Below are positions 9,129-18,411 of a stretch of DNA of 55,840 nucleotides, in pieces; within the stretch, counting starts at the first letter, position 1; each line of letters starts with the position of its first letter. The notes beneath the pieces were generated by a model. The model had not been told where the DNA came from and did no database searches. It saw only the letters and a list, made by a program, of their open reading frames with translations. Origin of the DNA: Actinomycetota bacterium (GTDB lineage: Bacteria; Actinomycetota; Thermoleophilia; Solirubrobacterales; 70-9); the NCBI GenBank assembly GCA_018268675.1, contig JAFDWB010000081.1, positions 1-55,840 on the forward strand. Direction: 5' to 3'. A program made the translations under genes and the position numbers.

Positions 9129-10240
9129 CAGGCGGCCCGCCTCTCGACCGCGGCGCCGACCGCCGCGCCGGCGCTCGCCTCGGCCCAGCCCGACCACGGC
9201 GCGGCGCCGTCGCCGAGCGGCTCCCAGCGGTCGGCGAAGACGCCCTCGAGCGCCGGCCCCGGCTCCGGCAGCGGCGAGGCGAGCGCCCGCTCGGCGCACG
9301 CGGCGACGTAGGCGGTCACCTCGGCGTCGATCCGCTCGACCTCCTCCGCGGCGAAGCCGAACTCTTCGATCAGCCGCGCCGCGTAGAGCTGGATCGGGTC
9401 GCGCGCCTCCCACTCGGCGAGCAGCTCGGGCGGCACGTAGCCCATGTCGTCGTGGGCGCCGTGGCCGTGCATGCGCATCGTCTGGCACTCGACCAGCGTC
9501 GGGCCACCGCCCGCCCGCGCCCGCTCGACCGCCTCGTGGACGGCCGCGAACACCGCCTCGACGTCGTTGCCGTCGACCTCCGCCCCGGCGAACCCGTACC
9601 CCTCCGCGCGGCGCGCCGGGTCGACGACGAACTCGAGCTCGTTCGGGGTCGAGTAGGCGTAGTGGTTGTTCTCCAGCACGAAGACGACCGGCAGCCGCTG
9701 CACCCCGGCGAAGTTCATCGCCTCGTGCCATTGGCCGTTGGCGGTCGAGCCGTCGCCGAAGAAGGTCAGCGCCACCCGCGGCTCGCCGCGCATCTTCATC
9801 GCCAGCGCCATCCCGTTGGCGACCAGCGCCATGTCGGGCAGCATCGACACCATCCCCACGCAGCCGAGCTCGCGGGCGCCGAAGTGGAGGTTGCCGTCCC
9901 GGCCGCCGGTCACGCCGCCGGCGCGCCCCATGTAGTTGGCGAGGTAGCGGTCCGGCGTCACCCCGCGGACGAAGTGCGCGCCGAGGTCCCGGTGCAGGAT
10001 GCAGAGCCGGTCGCGGGGCGAGAGCGCGAATGCCGCCCCCACCGAGATCGCCTCCTGCCCGCGGCCGTCGTAGAACGACCCGGGGACCTTGCCCTGCTTG
10101 TAGAGACTGAGGGCCCGCTCCTCGGCGGTCCTCATCATCGTCATGTACCTGAGCAGCTCGGCCCGGTCGGCCCGGGTCAGCAGCGCAGGGTCGAGCGGAA
10201 CGGCGGCACCCATCACCGCGCTCGCGTCGCTGAGCGTCAT
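9128..10240 (-). CDS. 2-oxoisovalerate dehydrogenase E1 component, alpha subunit
   Basis: Predicted 370 aa. The ThDP motif begins GDGSTANGQ at about 162 and ends NNHYA near 192. The segment HGHGAHDDMGY is the phosphorylation-loop-like region of E1alpha. Start chosen at MTLSDASAVM because GAGAGGCGAGAGAT directly precedes it. First gene of a four-gene unit (E1alpha, E1beta, E2, amino acid dehydrogenase). The coupled dehydrogenase points to Val/Leu/Ile catabolism rather than pyruvate. A separate acetoin or pyruvate role is less likely but not excluded. Confidence 0.9.
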   Translation of the reverse strand: MTLSDASAVMGAAVPLDPALLTRADRAELLRYMTMMRTAEERALSLYKQGKVPGSFYDGRGQEAISVGAAFALSPRDRLCILHRDLGAHFVRGVTPDRYLANYMGRAGGVTGGRDGNLHFGARELGCVGMVSMLPDMALVANGMALAMKMRGEPRVALTFFGDGSTANGQWHEAMNFAGVQRLPVVFVLENNHYAYSTPNELEFVVDPARRAEGYGFAGAEVDGNDVEAVFAAVHEAVERARAGGGPTLVECQTMRMHGHGAHDDMGYVPPELLAEWEARDPIQLYAARLIEEFGFAAEEVERIDAEVTAYVAACAERALASPLPEPGPALEGVFADRWEPLGDGAAPWSGWAEASAGAAVGAAVERRAA

Positions 10241-10382
10241 ATCTCTCGCCTCTCGGTTCTGGCCCCGCTTCGGGATCGCCTCCGCCGGGCCGGTTGTCGC
10301 GGCTCCGGGATCACCGGGGCACCGCGCCTCTGGCGAGGGAGTCGAGGGATCCCCCCTCCTCCCCTTATGTGTCATTTGAAGC

Positions 10383-11066
10383 TTACGCCTGCGAGAGGCG
10401 CGCCGCCAGTTCTTTCGCGGCGAGGGCCGGCGACCCGGCACCGGTGCCGCGCAGGTGCATGAAGGGCACCGTCAGGCGCGCCGCCAGCTCGCCCGCCACC
10501 CGGTCGCTCCGCGCGCCGGCGCCGACCAGCGCGACGCGGCTCGCCGGGTACCCGGCGACGGTGTCGGCGACCGCCTGGACCGGGTCCTCGTCGCCGATCC
10601 GGCCGCCCGCCGCGGCGCCCGCCCGACGCAGGATCGCCATCGCCTCGACGATCCGCGCCTGCGCGCGCCGGCGCGGCGGGCCGACTTCTTCGGACCAGCG
10701 CTCGACGAAGGTCTTCACGAGCGGCACCAGGATCAGGATCTCGAGCCCGCCGTCGCACTCCGACGCGGCCAGCGCCGCCGCGGTGAGGATCGCCTCGGCG
10801 TCGGGCTCCTGGACCACCATCAGCAGCCGGCTGCGCGCGTCGGCGACGGCGCGGGGCACGATCGGCGGGCGCGGCGGATGCGAGGAGGCGAAGAACAGGA
10901 CCGCGACGACGGCCAGCGCCCCGACGGCCAGCCCGAGCCCCGGGCCGCCGACGTAGAAGCCGCCGACGATCGAGCAGGCGAGCGCGGCGATGATCAGCGG
11001 CAGCTTCCAGGCCGCGATCACATAGAGGTCCGACTCCGGCGTCTGCTGCGCGGCTCGAGCATCCAT
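10383..11066 (-). CDS. Two-TM membrane protein with cytosolic UspA-like domain
   Basis: Predicted 227 aa. A short N-terminus is followed by a hairpin of two hydrophobic helices (about 22-40 and 44-60). The soluble domain carries alternating strands and helices (RSRLLMVVQEPDAEAILTAA, LEILILVP, RVALVGAGARSDRVAGELA, VPFMHLRGTG), which resembles a universal-stress/nucleotide-binding-like alpha/beta fold. Start chosen at MDARAAQQ behind GGGAGTTGG. It diverges from the gene at 11203 across a perfect 8-bp inverted repeat. Function unknown. Confidence 0.6.
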   Translation of the reverse strand: MDARAAQQTPESDLYVIAAWKLPLIIAALACSIVGGFYVGGPGLGLAVGALAVVAVLFFASSHPPRPPIVPRAVADARSRLLMVVQEPDAEAILTAAALAASECDGGLEILILVPLVKTFVERWSEEVGPPRRRAQARIVEAMAILRRAGAAAGGRIGDEDPVQAVADTVAGYPASRVALVGAGARSDRVAGELAARLTVPFMHLRGTGAGSPALAAKELAARLSQA

Positions 11067-11098
11067 TTCCCAACTCCCTTCGCGGTCGCCTGACGAGC

Positions 11099-11121
11099 TT
11101 TGCACATCCAGGCTGTGCAAA
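11099..11121. promoter_or_regulatory. Perfect inverted repeat TTTGCACA-N7-TGTGCAAA between divergent genes
   Basis: Eight-bp perfect arms separated by seven bases, 32 bases before one start and 81 before the other. Size and position suit a dimeric repressor operator. No regulator is tied to it in this window. Confidence 0.45.
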
Positions 11122-11202
11122 CAAGGGCCGCCCGGCTTCATGTTTGGATCGCCGGTGGGCGGGGAGCCTTCAGGGACCGAGCAATCTCAGGAAGGAGTTG
11201 CC

Positions 11203-11493
11203 ATGTTGGCGATCACCGACGACGCAGCGACCGCGATCGACGAGCTTCTGAACGCACGGGAGATGCCCGAGGAGGCGGGGGTGCGCATCAGCACCGACTT
11301 CGGGCTCCCCGGCGACGGTGCGGGCGGGCCGACGCTGCGGCTCGAGATCGCGCCGAAGCCGGAGGCCGAGGACCAGGTGCTGGGCGGCGCGCACGTGTTC
11401 ATCGAGTCGGAGACGGCCCAACTGCTCGACGAGAAGCTGCTGGACGCGGAACGGTCCGGCGACGCCCTGCAGTTCACCTTGCGCGACCAGTAG
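11203..11493 (+). CDS. HesB/IscA-like small protein without cysteines
   Basis: Predicted 96 aa, ATG behind GGAAGGAG. Starting MLAITDDAATAIDELL and continuing EEAGVRISTDFG, it follows the A-type iron-sulfur carrier fold pattern (ITDDA-x-x-x-I, GVRI). However, it contains no cysteine at all, so the three Cys that bind the cluster in IscA/ErpA are missing. Actinobacterial relatives are often annotated adhesin or HesB-like. It probably does not carry iron-sulfur clusters. The exporter gene follows after about 80 bases. Confidence 0.6.
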   Translation: MLAITDDAATAIDELLNAREMPEEAGVRISTDFGLPGDGAGGPTLRLEIAPKPEAEDQVLGGAHVFIESETAQLLDEKLLDAERSGDALQFTLRDQ

Positions 11494-11575
11494 GCACAGA
11501 TTTCGAGCACCCGGCGGTCACATCTCGGCCGCCGGATTCGTCTACCTCCCAGAACGAGATTTCGAGGAGGTAGTG

Positions 11576-13168
11576 ATGCAACGCAAGTGGTGGACCCTGC
11601 TCGCCGTCACGGTGGCGACGTTCATGCTGCTGCTCGACATCACGGTGGTGAACGTGGCGCTGCCGTCGATCCGTTCGAGCCTGCACGCGAGCTTCGGCGA
11701 CCTGCAGTGGGTGGTCGACGCCTACTCGCTGACCCTGGCGGCGCTGGTGCTGACCGCCGGCTCGCTCGCCGACCGCTTCGGCAGGCGGCGGGTCTTCGAG
11801 ATCGGGTTGGGGATCTTCTCGCTCGCCTCGCTGCTCTGCGCGCTCGCCCCGGATCCGACCTTCCTCAACCTCTCGCGGGCGCTGCAGGGGGTGGGCGGCG
11901 CGATCATGTTCGCCGTCTCCCTGGCGCTGGTCGCGCAGGAGTTCCCGGCGGGGCGGGAGCGCGGGACCGCGATGGGGATCTACGGCGCCTCGATCGGGGT
12001 CGCGGTCGCGGTCGGGCCGCTGGTCGGCGGTGCCCTCACCGACGGGCTCGGCTGGGAGTCGATCTTCCTGATCAACGTGCCGATCGGCATCGCCGCGATC
12101 GCGATCAGCCGCCTGCGGCTGCGCGAGACCCGCGATCCCGACGCCGGGCGGGTCGACTGGCCCGGCGTCGCCACCTTCACCGCGGCGCTCTTCATGCTCG
12201 TGCTGGCGCTGGTGCGCGGCAACGACGAGGGCTGGGGCAGCCCGCTGATCGTCTCGCTGCTGGCCGGGTCGGGCGTGCTGATTGCCGCCTTCCTCGCGAT
12301 CGAGAGCCGCGTCGCCGCGCCGATGCTGCCGCTCGGCCTCTTCCGCCGGCCCGCCTTCACCGGCGTCCAGCTGTCGGCCTTCGCCGTCTCGGCCTCGATC
12401 TTCGCCCTCTTCCTCTACGTCACCCTCTACCTGCAGAACTACCTCGGCTACTCGCCCTTCCAGGCGGGCCTGCGGTACCTGCCGATCACGATCGTCAGCT
12501 TCTTCTTCGCCCCGCTGGCGGGGGCGCTGCTCTCGCGCGTCCCGGCGCGGCTGATGCTGGGCGGCAGCCTTGCGGTGATCGGCGGCGGGCTGCTGCTGAT
12601 GACCGGGGTCGAGGCCGGCGACGGTTGGACCGCGATGCTCGCCGGGCTGCTCGTGGTCGGCGCCGGGGTCGGCTTCCTGAACCCGGTCGTCGCCGACGTC
12701 GCCCTCAGCGTGGTGCCGAAGGAGCGCAGCGGCATGGCGGCGGGGATCAACGACACCTTCCGCCAGGTCGGGGTCGCGGTGGGCGTCGCCGTCTGGGGGG
12801 CCGTCTTCGTCGGCCGTGGCGCCGAAAAGGTCTCCGAGCTGGCGGCGGGGACGCCGGCGGCGAGCGGCGATCACCCGCGCCAGCTGGTCGAAGCGGCCTC
12901 CTCCGGGGCGCTGCCGCAGGCGCTCGCCCAGGTGCCGCCGGGGGTGCGCGGGGCGGTCGGGAGCGCCGCCCGGGAAGGCTTCCTCGCCGGCTTCAACGAC
13001 GTGCTGACCCTCGGCGCCCTGGTCGCCTTCGCCGGCGCGGTCGCCGCCTTCGCCCTGGTCCGCGAGCGCGACATCGAGCGCGGCGAGGAGAGCGCGGGGG
13101 AGGTGTCCGCGCCCGCTCCCTACGCGGACGCCGCCGCGTCGGCCCCGACCCTCACCCCGTCGCGATGA
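11576..13168 (+). CDS. DHA2-family (EmrB/QacA) multidrug MFS exporter, 14 TM
   Basis: Predicted 530 aa. Start chosen at MQRKWWTLLAVTVA behind GAGGAGGTAG. It shows the DHA2 motif LDITVVNVALPSI in TM1, motif A GSLADRFGRRRVF after TM2, and ESIFLINVPIG before TM6. Fourteen hydrophobic helices can be counted, with a periplasm-facing loop rich in Gly/Ala (about 425-475) before TM14. It uses the proton gradient to export hydrophobic or cationic compounds. It shares an ATGA overlap with a sigma factor gene, so the two are co-expressed. Confidence 0.9.
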   Translation: MQRKWWTLLAVTVATFMLLLDITVVNVALPSIRSSLHASFGDLQWVVDAYSLTLAALVLTAGSLADRFGRRRVFEIGLGIFSLASLLCALAPDPTFLNLSRALQGVGGAIMFAVSLALVAQEFPAGRERGTAMGIYGASIGVAVAVGPLVGGALTDGLGWESIFLINVPIGIAAIAISRLRLRETRDPDAGRVDWPGVATFTAALFMLVLALVRGNDEGWGSPLIVSLLAGSGVLIAAFLAIESRVAAPMLPLGLFRRPAFTGVQLSAFAVSASIFALFLYVTLYLQNYLGYSPFQAGLRYLPITIVSFFFAPLAGALLSRVPARLMLGGSLAVIGGGLLLMTGVEAGDGWTAMLAGLLVVGAGVGFLNPVVADVALSVVPKERSGMAAGINDTFRQVGVAVGVAVWGAVFVGRGAEKVSELAAGTPAASGDHPRQLVEAASSGALPQALAQVPPGVRGAVGSAAREGFLAGFNDVLTLGALVAFAGAVAAFALVRERDIERGEESAGEVSAPAPYADAAASAPTLTPSR

Positions 13169-14070
13169 TCTCGCTGATGATGCACCCGGTGGAGGAGCCC
13201 GAGATCCTGGCCGAGCGCTTCGAGGCCTCGCGCCCGCGGCTCGAGGCGGTCGCCTACCGGATGCTCGGCTCGGTGGCGGAGGCCGAGGACGCGGTCCAGG
13301 AGTCGTGGCTGCGGCTGAGTCGCTCCGAGGAGGGGGCGATCGAGGACCTGCAGCGCTGGCTTACCACCGTAGTCGCCCGCGTCTGCCTCGACCAGCTGCG
13401 GGCGCGCCGCGCTCGTCGCGAGGAGGCGTTCGGGCCGTGGGTGCCGGAGCCGGTGGTCGCCGCCGAAGGCGAGGGCGACCCGGCGCACGAGGCGGAGCTC
13501 GCCGACTCGGTCGGGCTGGCGTTGCTGGTGGTGCTGGAGACGCTGCCGCCGGCGGAGCGGCTGGCCTTCGTCCTCCACGACATGTTCGCGGTGCCGTTCG
13601 ACGAGATCGCCCCGATCGTCGACCGCAGCCCCGACGCCGCGCGACAGCTCGCCAGCCGCGGCCGCCGGCGGGTGCGCGGCTCGGTCCCCGATGCGGACCC
13701 CGACCGGGCGCGCCGGCGGGAGGTGATCGACGCCTTCGTCGCCGCCGCCCGTGAGGGCGACTTCGAAGCGCTCCTCGCCGTCCTCGACCCCGACGTCGTC
13801 TTCCGCATCGACCGCGGCGATCTCCCCGGCCCGCCCTCGCGCGAGCTGCGCGGCGCCCAGGTCGTGGCGGAGAACGCGGTCACCTTCGGCGCCCCGTTCG
13901 CCCCCTTCATGCGCCCCGCCCTGGTCAACGGCAGCCCCGGCGTCGTCGTCGCCCCGGGCGGGACGCCGACCTCGGTGGCGGGCTTCGTCGTCCGCGACGG
14001 CCGCATCGTCGAGATCGACCTGCTGGCCGACCCGCGCCGGCTGCGCCACGTGGACCTCGCGGCGCTGTAG
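13165..14070 (+). CDS. ECF sigma factor with SnoaL-like C-terminal domain (ECF41/SigJ type)
   Basis: Predicted 301 aa. Sigma2 (about 12-80, RLEAVAYRMLGSVAEAEDAVQ), a linker with GPWVPEP that matches the W-x-PEP signature of ECF41, sigma4 (about 118-165, LPPAERLAFVLHDMFAV), then a SnoaL-like domain from about 178 that regulates this class in place of an anti-sigma factor. The DGGG[K/R] motif usual in the tail of ECF41 is not present. The corresponding stretch reads RGDLPGPP. The start overlaps the exporter stop. ECF41 genes usually sit beside oxidoreductase or carboxymuconolactone decarboxylase genes, so linkage to a drug exporter is unusual. Confidence 0.85.
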   Translation: MISLMMHPVEEPEILAERFEASRPRLEAVAYRMLGSVAEAEDAVQESWLRLSRSEEGAIEDLQRWLTTVVARVCLDQLRARRARREEAFGPWVPEPVVAAEGEGDPAHEAELADSVGLALLVVLETLPPAERLAFVLHDMFAVPFDEIAPIVDRSPDAARQLASRGRRRVRGSVPDADPDRARRREVIDAFVAAAREGDFEALLAVLDPDVVFRIDRGDLPGPPSRELRGAQVVAENAVTFGAPFAPFMRPALVNGSPGVVVAPGGTPTSVAGFVVRDGRIVEIDLLADPRRLRHVDLAAL

Positions 14071-14236
14071 CGGGGGAAGCTGGCGCCCGAGGTCCGTCAC
14101 CCTTCCTCCCGTTTTCTTCAACCGGCTGAGGCGCGCTGCAGCGATTGGTGTCGCTATGGCGACCAAAATCCTTGCAGCGCGTCCCGGGGCCTCGGTCCCG
14201 CCCCCTCACGTCCAGGACGCAACTCGGACGGCCGCC
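14071..14236 (+). repeat. Multi-box intergenic element, copy A
   Basis: It begins directly after the sigma factor stop. Box 1 (14071-14092, GAAGCTGGCGCCCGAGG) matches 43471-43492 at 19 of 22 bases. Box 2 (14096-14120, CCTTCCTCCCGTTTTCTTCA) recurs at 43728-43752 and, reversed, at 22531-22555. A stem-loop follows (14131-14182, arms GCGCTGCA/TGCAGCGC). The end box is CCTCACGTCC plus CTCGGACGGCCGCC (14204-14236), found again at 43915-43951. Ends CCGAG and CTCGG are complementary, so the whole may fold or be a small mobile element. Confidence 0.6.
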
Positions 14237-14447
14237 CACCACAAATCCACCGGCTGAAGCATTTTGGTTGTCACGGCACCACCAGGCTTCAGCGGACGAG
14301 GCCGCGGCGCTTTGCGGGGACCGGCGTCCGACAGCGCCGCCAGGGCGAGGAGGGCGGTCGCGATGGTCGTCGTCTCATCGGGGCGGGCTACCCACGGAGG
14401 GGGATGGCCACACCCGGCCGAGGCGGTCGCCGGCAGACTCCGGGATC
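14237..14447. other. Upstream region of the MarR gene
   Basis: A stem-loop with arms GCTGAAGC/GCTTCAGC lies at about 14253-14295. The rest is GC-rich with no convincing gene or promoter. It separates the repeat element from the MarR start. Confidence 0.35.
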
Positions 14448-14969
14448 GTGGCGGAACCGTCACTTCCATTCGACCCGATCGAGGAGGCGCGTCGCCATTG
14501 GGCGGCGCGCTGGCCTGGGGATGCGGCGGGGGAGATGGTCGCGGTGACCTCGGTGATGCGGGCGCACCAGATCCTGATGGCGCGGCTGAACGCGCTGCTG
14601 GAGCCGTTCGGGCTCACCTTCCCCCGCTACGAGGCGCTGATGCTGTTGCACTTCTCGGGCCGCGGGTCGCTGCCGCTGGGGAAGATCGGCGAGCGGCTGC
14701 AGGTCCACCGGACCAGCGTCACCAACACGATCGACGGGCTCGAGCGCCAGAAGCTGGTGCGCCGGGTCCCGCACGCGACCGACCGCCGCGCGGTGCTCGC
14801 CGCGATCACCCCGGCGGGCCGGCGGGTCGCCGAGCGGGCGAGTGAGGCGCTGAACGAGGCCCGCTTCGCCACCGAGCCGCTGTCGGACGGGGAGCTCGAG
14901 GGGCTGTCGGCGATCCTGCGCTCGATGCGGGAGGGAGCGGGCGATTTCGCTTGTGCCGGCGAGAAATAG
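14448..14969 (+). CDS. MarR-family transcriptional regulator
   Basis: Predicted 173 aa, GTG start giving MAEPSLPFDPIEEARRHW. This leader is characteristic of a common actinobacterial MarR group, which is why the GTG rather than the internal ATG is chosen. The winged helix runs about 75-140, with recognition region GERLQVHRTSVTNTIDGLERQKLV and wing DRRAVLAAITPAGRR. It binds DNA as a dimer, usually releasing it on small-molecule binding. Its stop lies within an inverted repeat ahead of icmF, which suggests control of icmF or of itself. Confidence 0.85.
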   Translation: MAEPSLPFDPIEEARRHWAARWPGDAAGEMVAVTSVMRAHQILMARLNALLEPFGLTFPRYEALMLLHFSGRGSLPLGKIGERLQVHRTSVTNTIDGLERQKLVRRVPHATDRRAVLAAITPAGRRVAERASEALNEARFATEPLSDGELEGLSAILRSMREGAGDFACAGEK

Positions 14970-15000
14970 GTGCTATTCCTACTATCTGTGATCCACCTAT
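14966..15000 (+). promoter_or_regulatory. Inverted repeat ATAGGTG/CACCTAT around a possible -10, upstream of icmF
   Basis: Perfect 7-bp arms flank 21 bases that contain TACTAT (14980-14985), a reasonable -10 hexamer, about 40 bases before the icmF start. No good -35 is visible at the usual distance. The position directly after the MarR gene suggests an operator. Confidence 0.4.
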
Positions 15001-15028
15001 CTTCTGAGGCCGCGGCGAGGGAGGCTCG

Positions 15029-18000
15029 ATGACGGAGGCGCTCGAGCGTCGGGCGGCGCCTGCCGAGCGGGCCGGCGAGGAGGTGCCGCTGCGGTTCGTC
15101 ACCGCCGCCTCGCTCTTCGACGGCCACGACGCGGCGATCAACGTGATGCGCCGGCTGATCCAGGACGCCGGCGCCGAGGTCGTCCACCTCGGCCACAATC
15201 GCAGCGTCCGCGACGTGGTCCGGGCGGCGATCCAGGAGGACGCCGACGGGATCGCGATCAGCTCATACCAGGGCGGCCACACCGAGTACTTCCGCTACGC
15301 GGTCGAGATGCTCGGCGAGCTGGGGGCCGACCACATCCGCGTCTTCGGCGGCGGCGGCGGGACGATCACGGCGGAGGAGATCGCCGACCTCGAGGGCGCC
15401 GGGGTGGAGCGCATCTACAGCCCGGGCGACGGCATGGACCTCGGCCTGGTCGGGATGATCGACGACCTGGTCGAGCGGGCGCGGGCGCAGCAGCGGGCCT
15501 CGGCGATCCCCGAGGAGGGGCGCACCGACGACCTCGGCGTGGCGCGGATGATCTCCGCGCTCGAGGACGGGGTGATCGGCGCCGACGACCTCGAGCGCCT
15601 CCGCGCCGAGTGGATCGTGAAGGGCACGGGCGTCCCCGTGGTCGGCGTCACCGGAACCGGCGGCGCGGGCAAGTCGACGGTCACCGATGAGCTCCTCTCC
15701 CGCTTCGCCGCCCACCTGCCCGACCTGCGGATCGCCGTGCTCGCCGTCGACCCGACCCGCCGGCGAACCGGCGGCGCCCTGCTCGGCGACCGGATCCGGA
15801 TGAACAGCCTGCGCCACGAGCAGCTCTACATGCGTTCGATGGCCACCCGCCGCCAGAACCTCTCGACCAGCGCGGTGCTCGCCGACGCGATCGCCTTCCT
15901 GCGCGCCGCCGAGTTCGACCTCGTCATCGTCGAGACCGCCGGCATCGGCCAGAGCGACTCGGAGATCGTCGACCTCGTCGACCTCCCCGTATATGTGATG
16001 ACCAGCGAGTTCGGCGCCGCCTCGCAGCTGGAGAAGATCGACATGCTGGACCTCGCCGAGATCGTCGTCATCAACAAGTTCGACAAGCAGGGCGCCGCCG
16101 ACGCGCTCCGCGACGTGCGCAAACAGTGGCGCCGCAACCGCGCCGCCTTCGAGCTCGCCGACGACGAGGTGCCGGTGTACCCGACGATCGCCAGCCAGTT
16201 CGCCGACCCCGGCGTCACCTGGGTGTTCGTCAAGCTCTGCGCGGCGCTGGCCGAGCGCGCGGGCGGCGACGACCCCGAGCGCTTCGACCCCGGCCTCGAC
16301 CCGGCCGAGCACGAGCCGCGCGGCAACGCCCTGATCCCGGGGAGGCGGGCCCGCTATCTCGCCGAGATCGCCGAGCAGGGGCGGGGGATCAACGCCGAGG
16401 TGGAGCGCCTCGCCGGCCTCGCGGCCCAGGCGCAGCACCTGTATGAGGCGATGAAGATCGATCCCGGCAACGAGGTGCTGACCAAGGCCTATGAGGAGGC
16501 CCGCGTCGCGCTCGGGCCGGAGGCGCTGTCGCTGCTGGAGAACTGGGACGCGCGGATCGAGGCGATCACCGCCGAGACCTTCAGCTACGAGGTGCGGGGG
16601 CGGGAGATCACCGGGTCGAACTACCGCGAGTCGCTCTCCCGCCGGCAGATCCCGAAGATCGCGCCGCCCCCATATAAGGACTGGGGGGAGCGGCTGCGCT
16701 TTCTGATGAAGGAGAACCTGCCCGGGTCCTACCCGTTCACCGGCGGCGTCTTCCCCTACCGGCGGGCGGGCGAGGACCCGACCCGGATGTTCGCCGGCGA
16801 GGGCCCGCCGGAGCGGACCAATCGTCGCTTCCACTACCTCTCGCAGGGGCAGCCGGCGGCGCGGCTCTCGACCGCCTTCGACTCGGTCACCCTCTACGGC
16901 GAGGACCCCGACGAGCGCCCCGACATCTACGGCAAGGTCGGCAACTCGGGCGTCTCGATCGCCACCCTCGACGACGCGAAGAAGCTCTACTCGGGCTTCG
17001 ACCTCTGCCGGCCGACCACCTCGGTCTCGATGACGATCAACGGCCCGGCGCCGATCATCCTCGCCTTCTTCATGAACGCGGCGATCGACCAGCAGGTGGA
17101 AAGGCACCTGAAGGCGAGCGGGCGGTGGGAGGCGACCGAGCGGCGGCTCGAGGAGATCTTCGCGGGGCGGGAGCGCCCCCGGTACAAAGGCGAGCTGCCG
17201 CCGGGGAACGACGGTCTCGGTCTCGGCCTCCTCGGGGTCGGCGGTGCCGACGTCCTCGACGCCGAGACCTACGGGCGGATCAGGGCGGAGACGCTGAGCA
17301 AGGTGCGCGGCACCGTGCAGGCCGACATCCTCAAGGAGGATCAGGCGCAGAACACCTGCATCTTCTCGACCGAGTTCGCGCTGAAGATGATGGGCGACGT
17401 GCAGGAGTTCTTCGTCGCCAACCGGGTGCGGAACTTCTACAGCGTCTCGATCAGCGGATACCACATCGCCGAGGCGGGGGCGAACCCGATCTCCCAGCTC
17501 GCCTTCACCCTCGCCAACGGCTTCACGATCGTCGAGTACTACCTCGCCCGCGGCATGGACGTCGACGACTTCGCCCCCAACCTGAGCTTCTTCTTCTCCA
17601 ACGGGATGGACCCCGAGTACGCGGTGATCGGGCGGGTGGCGCGGCGGATCTGGGCGCGGGCGATGCGCGAGCGCTACGGGGCCTCGGAGCGCAGCCAGAT
17701 GCTCAAGTACCACGTGCAGACGAGCGGCCGCAGCCTGCACGCGCAGGAGATCAGCTTCAACGACATCCGCACCACTTTGCAGGCGCTCTACGCGATCTTC
17801 GACAACTGCAACAGCCTGCACACGAACGCCTACGACGAGGCGATCACCACGCCGACCGAGGAGTCGGTGCGCCGCGCGGTCGCGATCCAGCTGATCATCA
17901 ACCGGGAGCTCGGCCTCAACTTCACCGAGAACCCCTGGCAGGGCTCGTTCGCGATCGAGGCGCTGACCGACCTGGTCGAGGCCGCCGTCTACGAGGAGTT

Positions 18001-18409
18001 CGACCGTCTTTCGGAGCGCGGCGGCGTGCTCGGCGCGATGGACACGATGTACCAGCGGGGGAAGATCCAGGAGGAGTCGATGTACTACGAGCGCCTCAAG
18101 CACGACGGGACGCTGCCGCTGATCGGCGTCAACACGTTCCTGCCGAAGGAGGGGGAGGGGGAGCGGACCGACACGCTCGAGCTGATGCGCTCGACCGCGA
18201 CCGAGAAGGACGACCAGATCGCCGCCACCCGGCTCTTCCAGGCGCTCGGCGAGGAGCGGCGCGAGGCGTCGCTGGCCCGCCTGCGGGAGGTGGCGCGGGA
18301 GCGCGGCAACGTGTTCGAGGCGCTGATGGAGGCGGTCCGCTTCGCCTCGCTCGGCCAGGTCTCGGCGGCGCTCTACCAGGTCGGGGGCGAGTACAGGCGG
18401 AACATGTAG
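15029..18409 (+). CDS. icmF: Fused isobutyryl-CoA mutase, coenzyme B12-dependent
   Basis: Predicted 1126 aa, ATG behind GAGGGAGG. Three parts in IcmF order: an N-terminal B12-binding domain with DGHDAAIN (His about 33, lower axial ligand) and HLGHNRSV; a MeaI-type P-loop GTPase chaperone with GTGGAGKST near 208-216; and the substrate-binding TIM barrel from about 560, with [20 protein letters not shown]. It interconverts isobutyryl-CoA and n-butyryl-CoA, and the GTPase loads and protects the cofactor. Isobutyryl-CoA is the valine product of the dehydrogenase complex encoded at 6869-10240, giving a route into the butyryl-CoA pool. Glutamate codons are nearly all GAG. Confidence 0.95.
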   Translation: MTEALERRAAPAERAGEEVPLRFVTAASLFDGHDAAINVMRRLIQDAGAEVVHLGHNRSVRDVVRAAIQEDADGIAISSYQGGHTEYFRYAVEMLGELGADHIRVFGGGGGTITAEEIADLEGAGVERIYSPGDGMDLGLVGMIDDLVERARAQQRASAIPEEGRTDDLGVARMISALEDGVIGADDLERLRAEWIVKGTGVPVVGVTGTGGAGKSTVTDELLSRFAAHLPDLRIAVLAVDPTRRRTGGALLGDRIRMNSLRHEQLYMRSMATRRQNLSTSAVLADAIAFLRAAEFDLVIVETAGIGQSDSEIVDLVDLPVYVMTSEFGAASQLEKIDMLDLAEIVVINKFDKQGAADALRDVRKQWRRNRAAFELADDEVPVYPTIASQFADPGVTWVFVKLCAALAERAGGDDPERFDPGLDPAEHEPRGNALIPGRRARYLAEIAEQGRGINAEVERLAGLAAQAQHLYEAMKIDPGNEVLTKAYEEARVALGPEALSLLENWDARIEAITAETFSYEVRGREITGSNYRESLSRRQIPKIAPPPYKDWGERLRFLMKENLPGSYPFTGGVFPYRRAGEDPTRMFAGEGPPERTNRRFHYLSQGQPAARLSTAFDSVTLYGEDPDERPDIYGKVGNSGVSIATLDDAKKLYSGFDLCRPTTSVSMTINGPAPIILAFFMNAAIDQQVERHLKASGRWEATERRLEEIFAGRERPRYKGELPPGNDGLGLGLLGVGGADVLDAETYGRIRAETLSKVRGTVQADILKEDQAQNTCIFSTEFALKMMGDVQEFFVANRVRNFYSVSISGYHIAEAGANPISQLAFTLANGFTIVEYYLARGMDVDDFAPNLSFFFSNGMDPEYAVIGRVARRIWARAMRERYGASERSQMLKYHVQTSGRSLHAQEISFNDIRTTLQALYAIFDNCNSLHTNAYDEAITTPTEESVRRAVAIQLIINRELGLNFTENPWQGSFAIEALTDLVEAAVYEEFDRLSERGGVLGAMDTMYQRGKIQEESMYYERLKHDGTLPLIGVNTFLPKEGEGERTDTLELMRSTATEKDDQIAATRLFQALGEERREASLARLREVARERGNVFEALMEAVRFASLGQVSAALYQVGGEYRRNM

Positions 18410-18411
18410 GC

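Noticed and set aside
6869-10240. Pyruvate dehydrogenase complex
   Set aside because: The alpha/beta E1 form and co-translation with a leucine-type dehydrogenase favour branched-chain substrates. Pyruvate use cannot be fully excluded.
10241-10441. Earlier in-frame start for the E1alpha gene
   Set aside because: The extra 67 residues are Arg/Pro-rich with no family match, and a good ribosome site precedes 10240.
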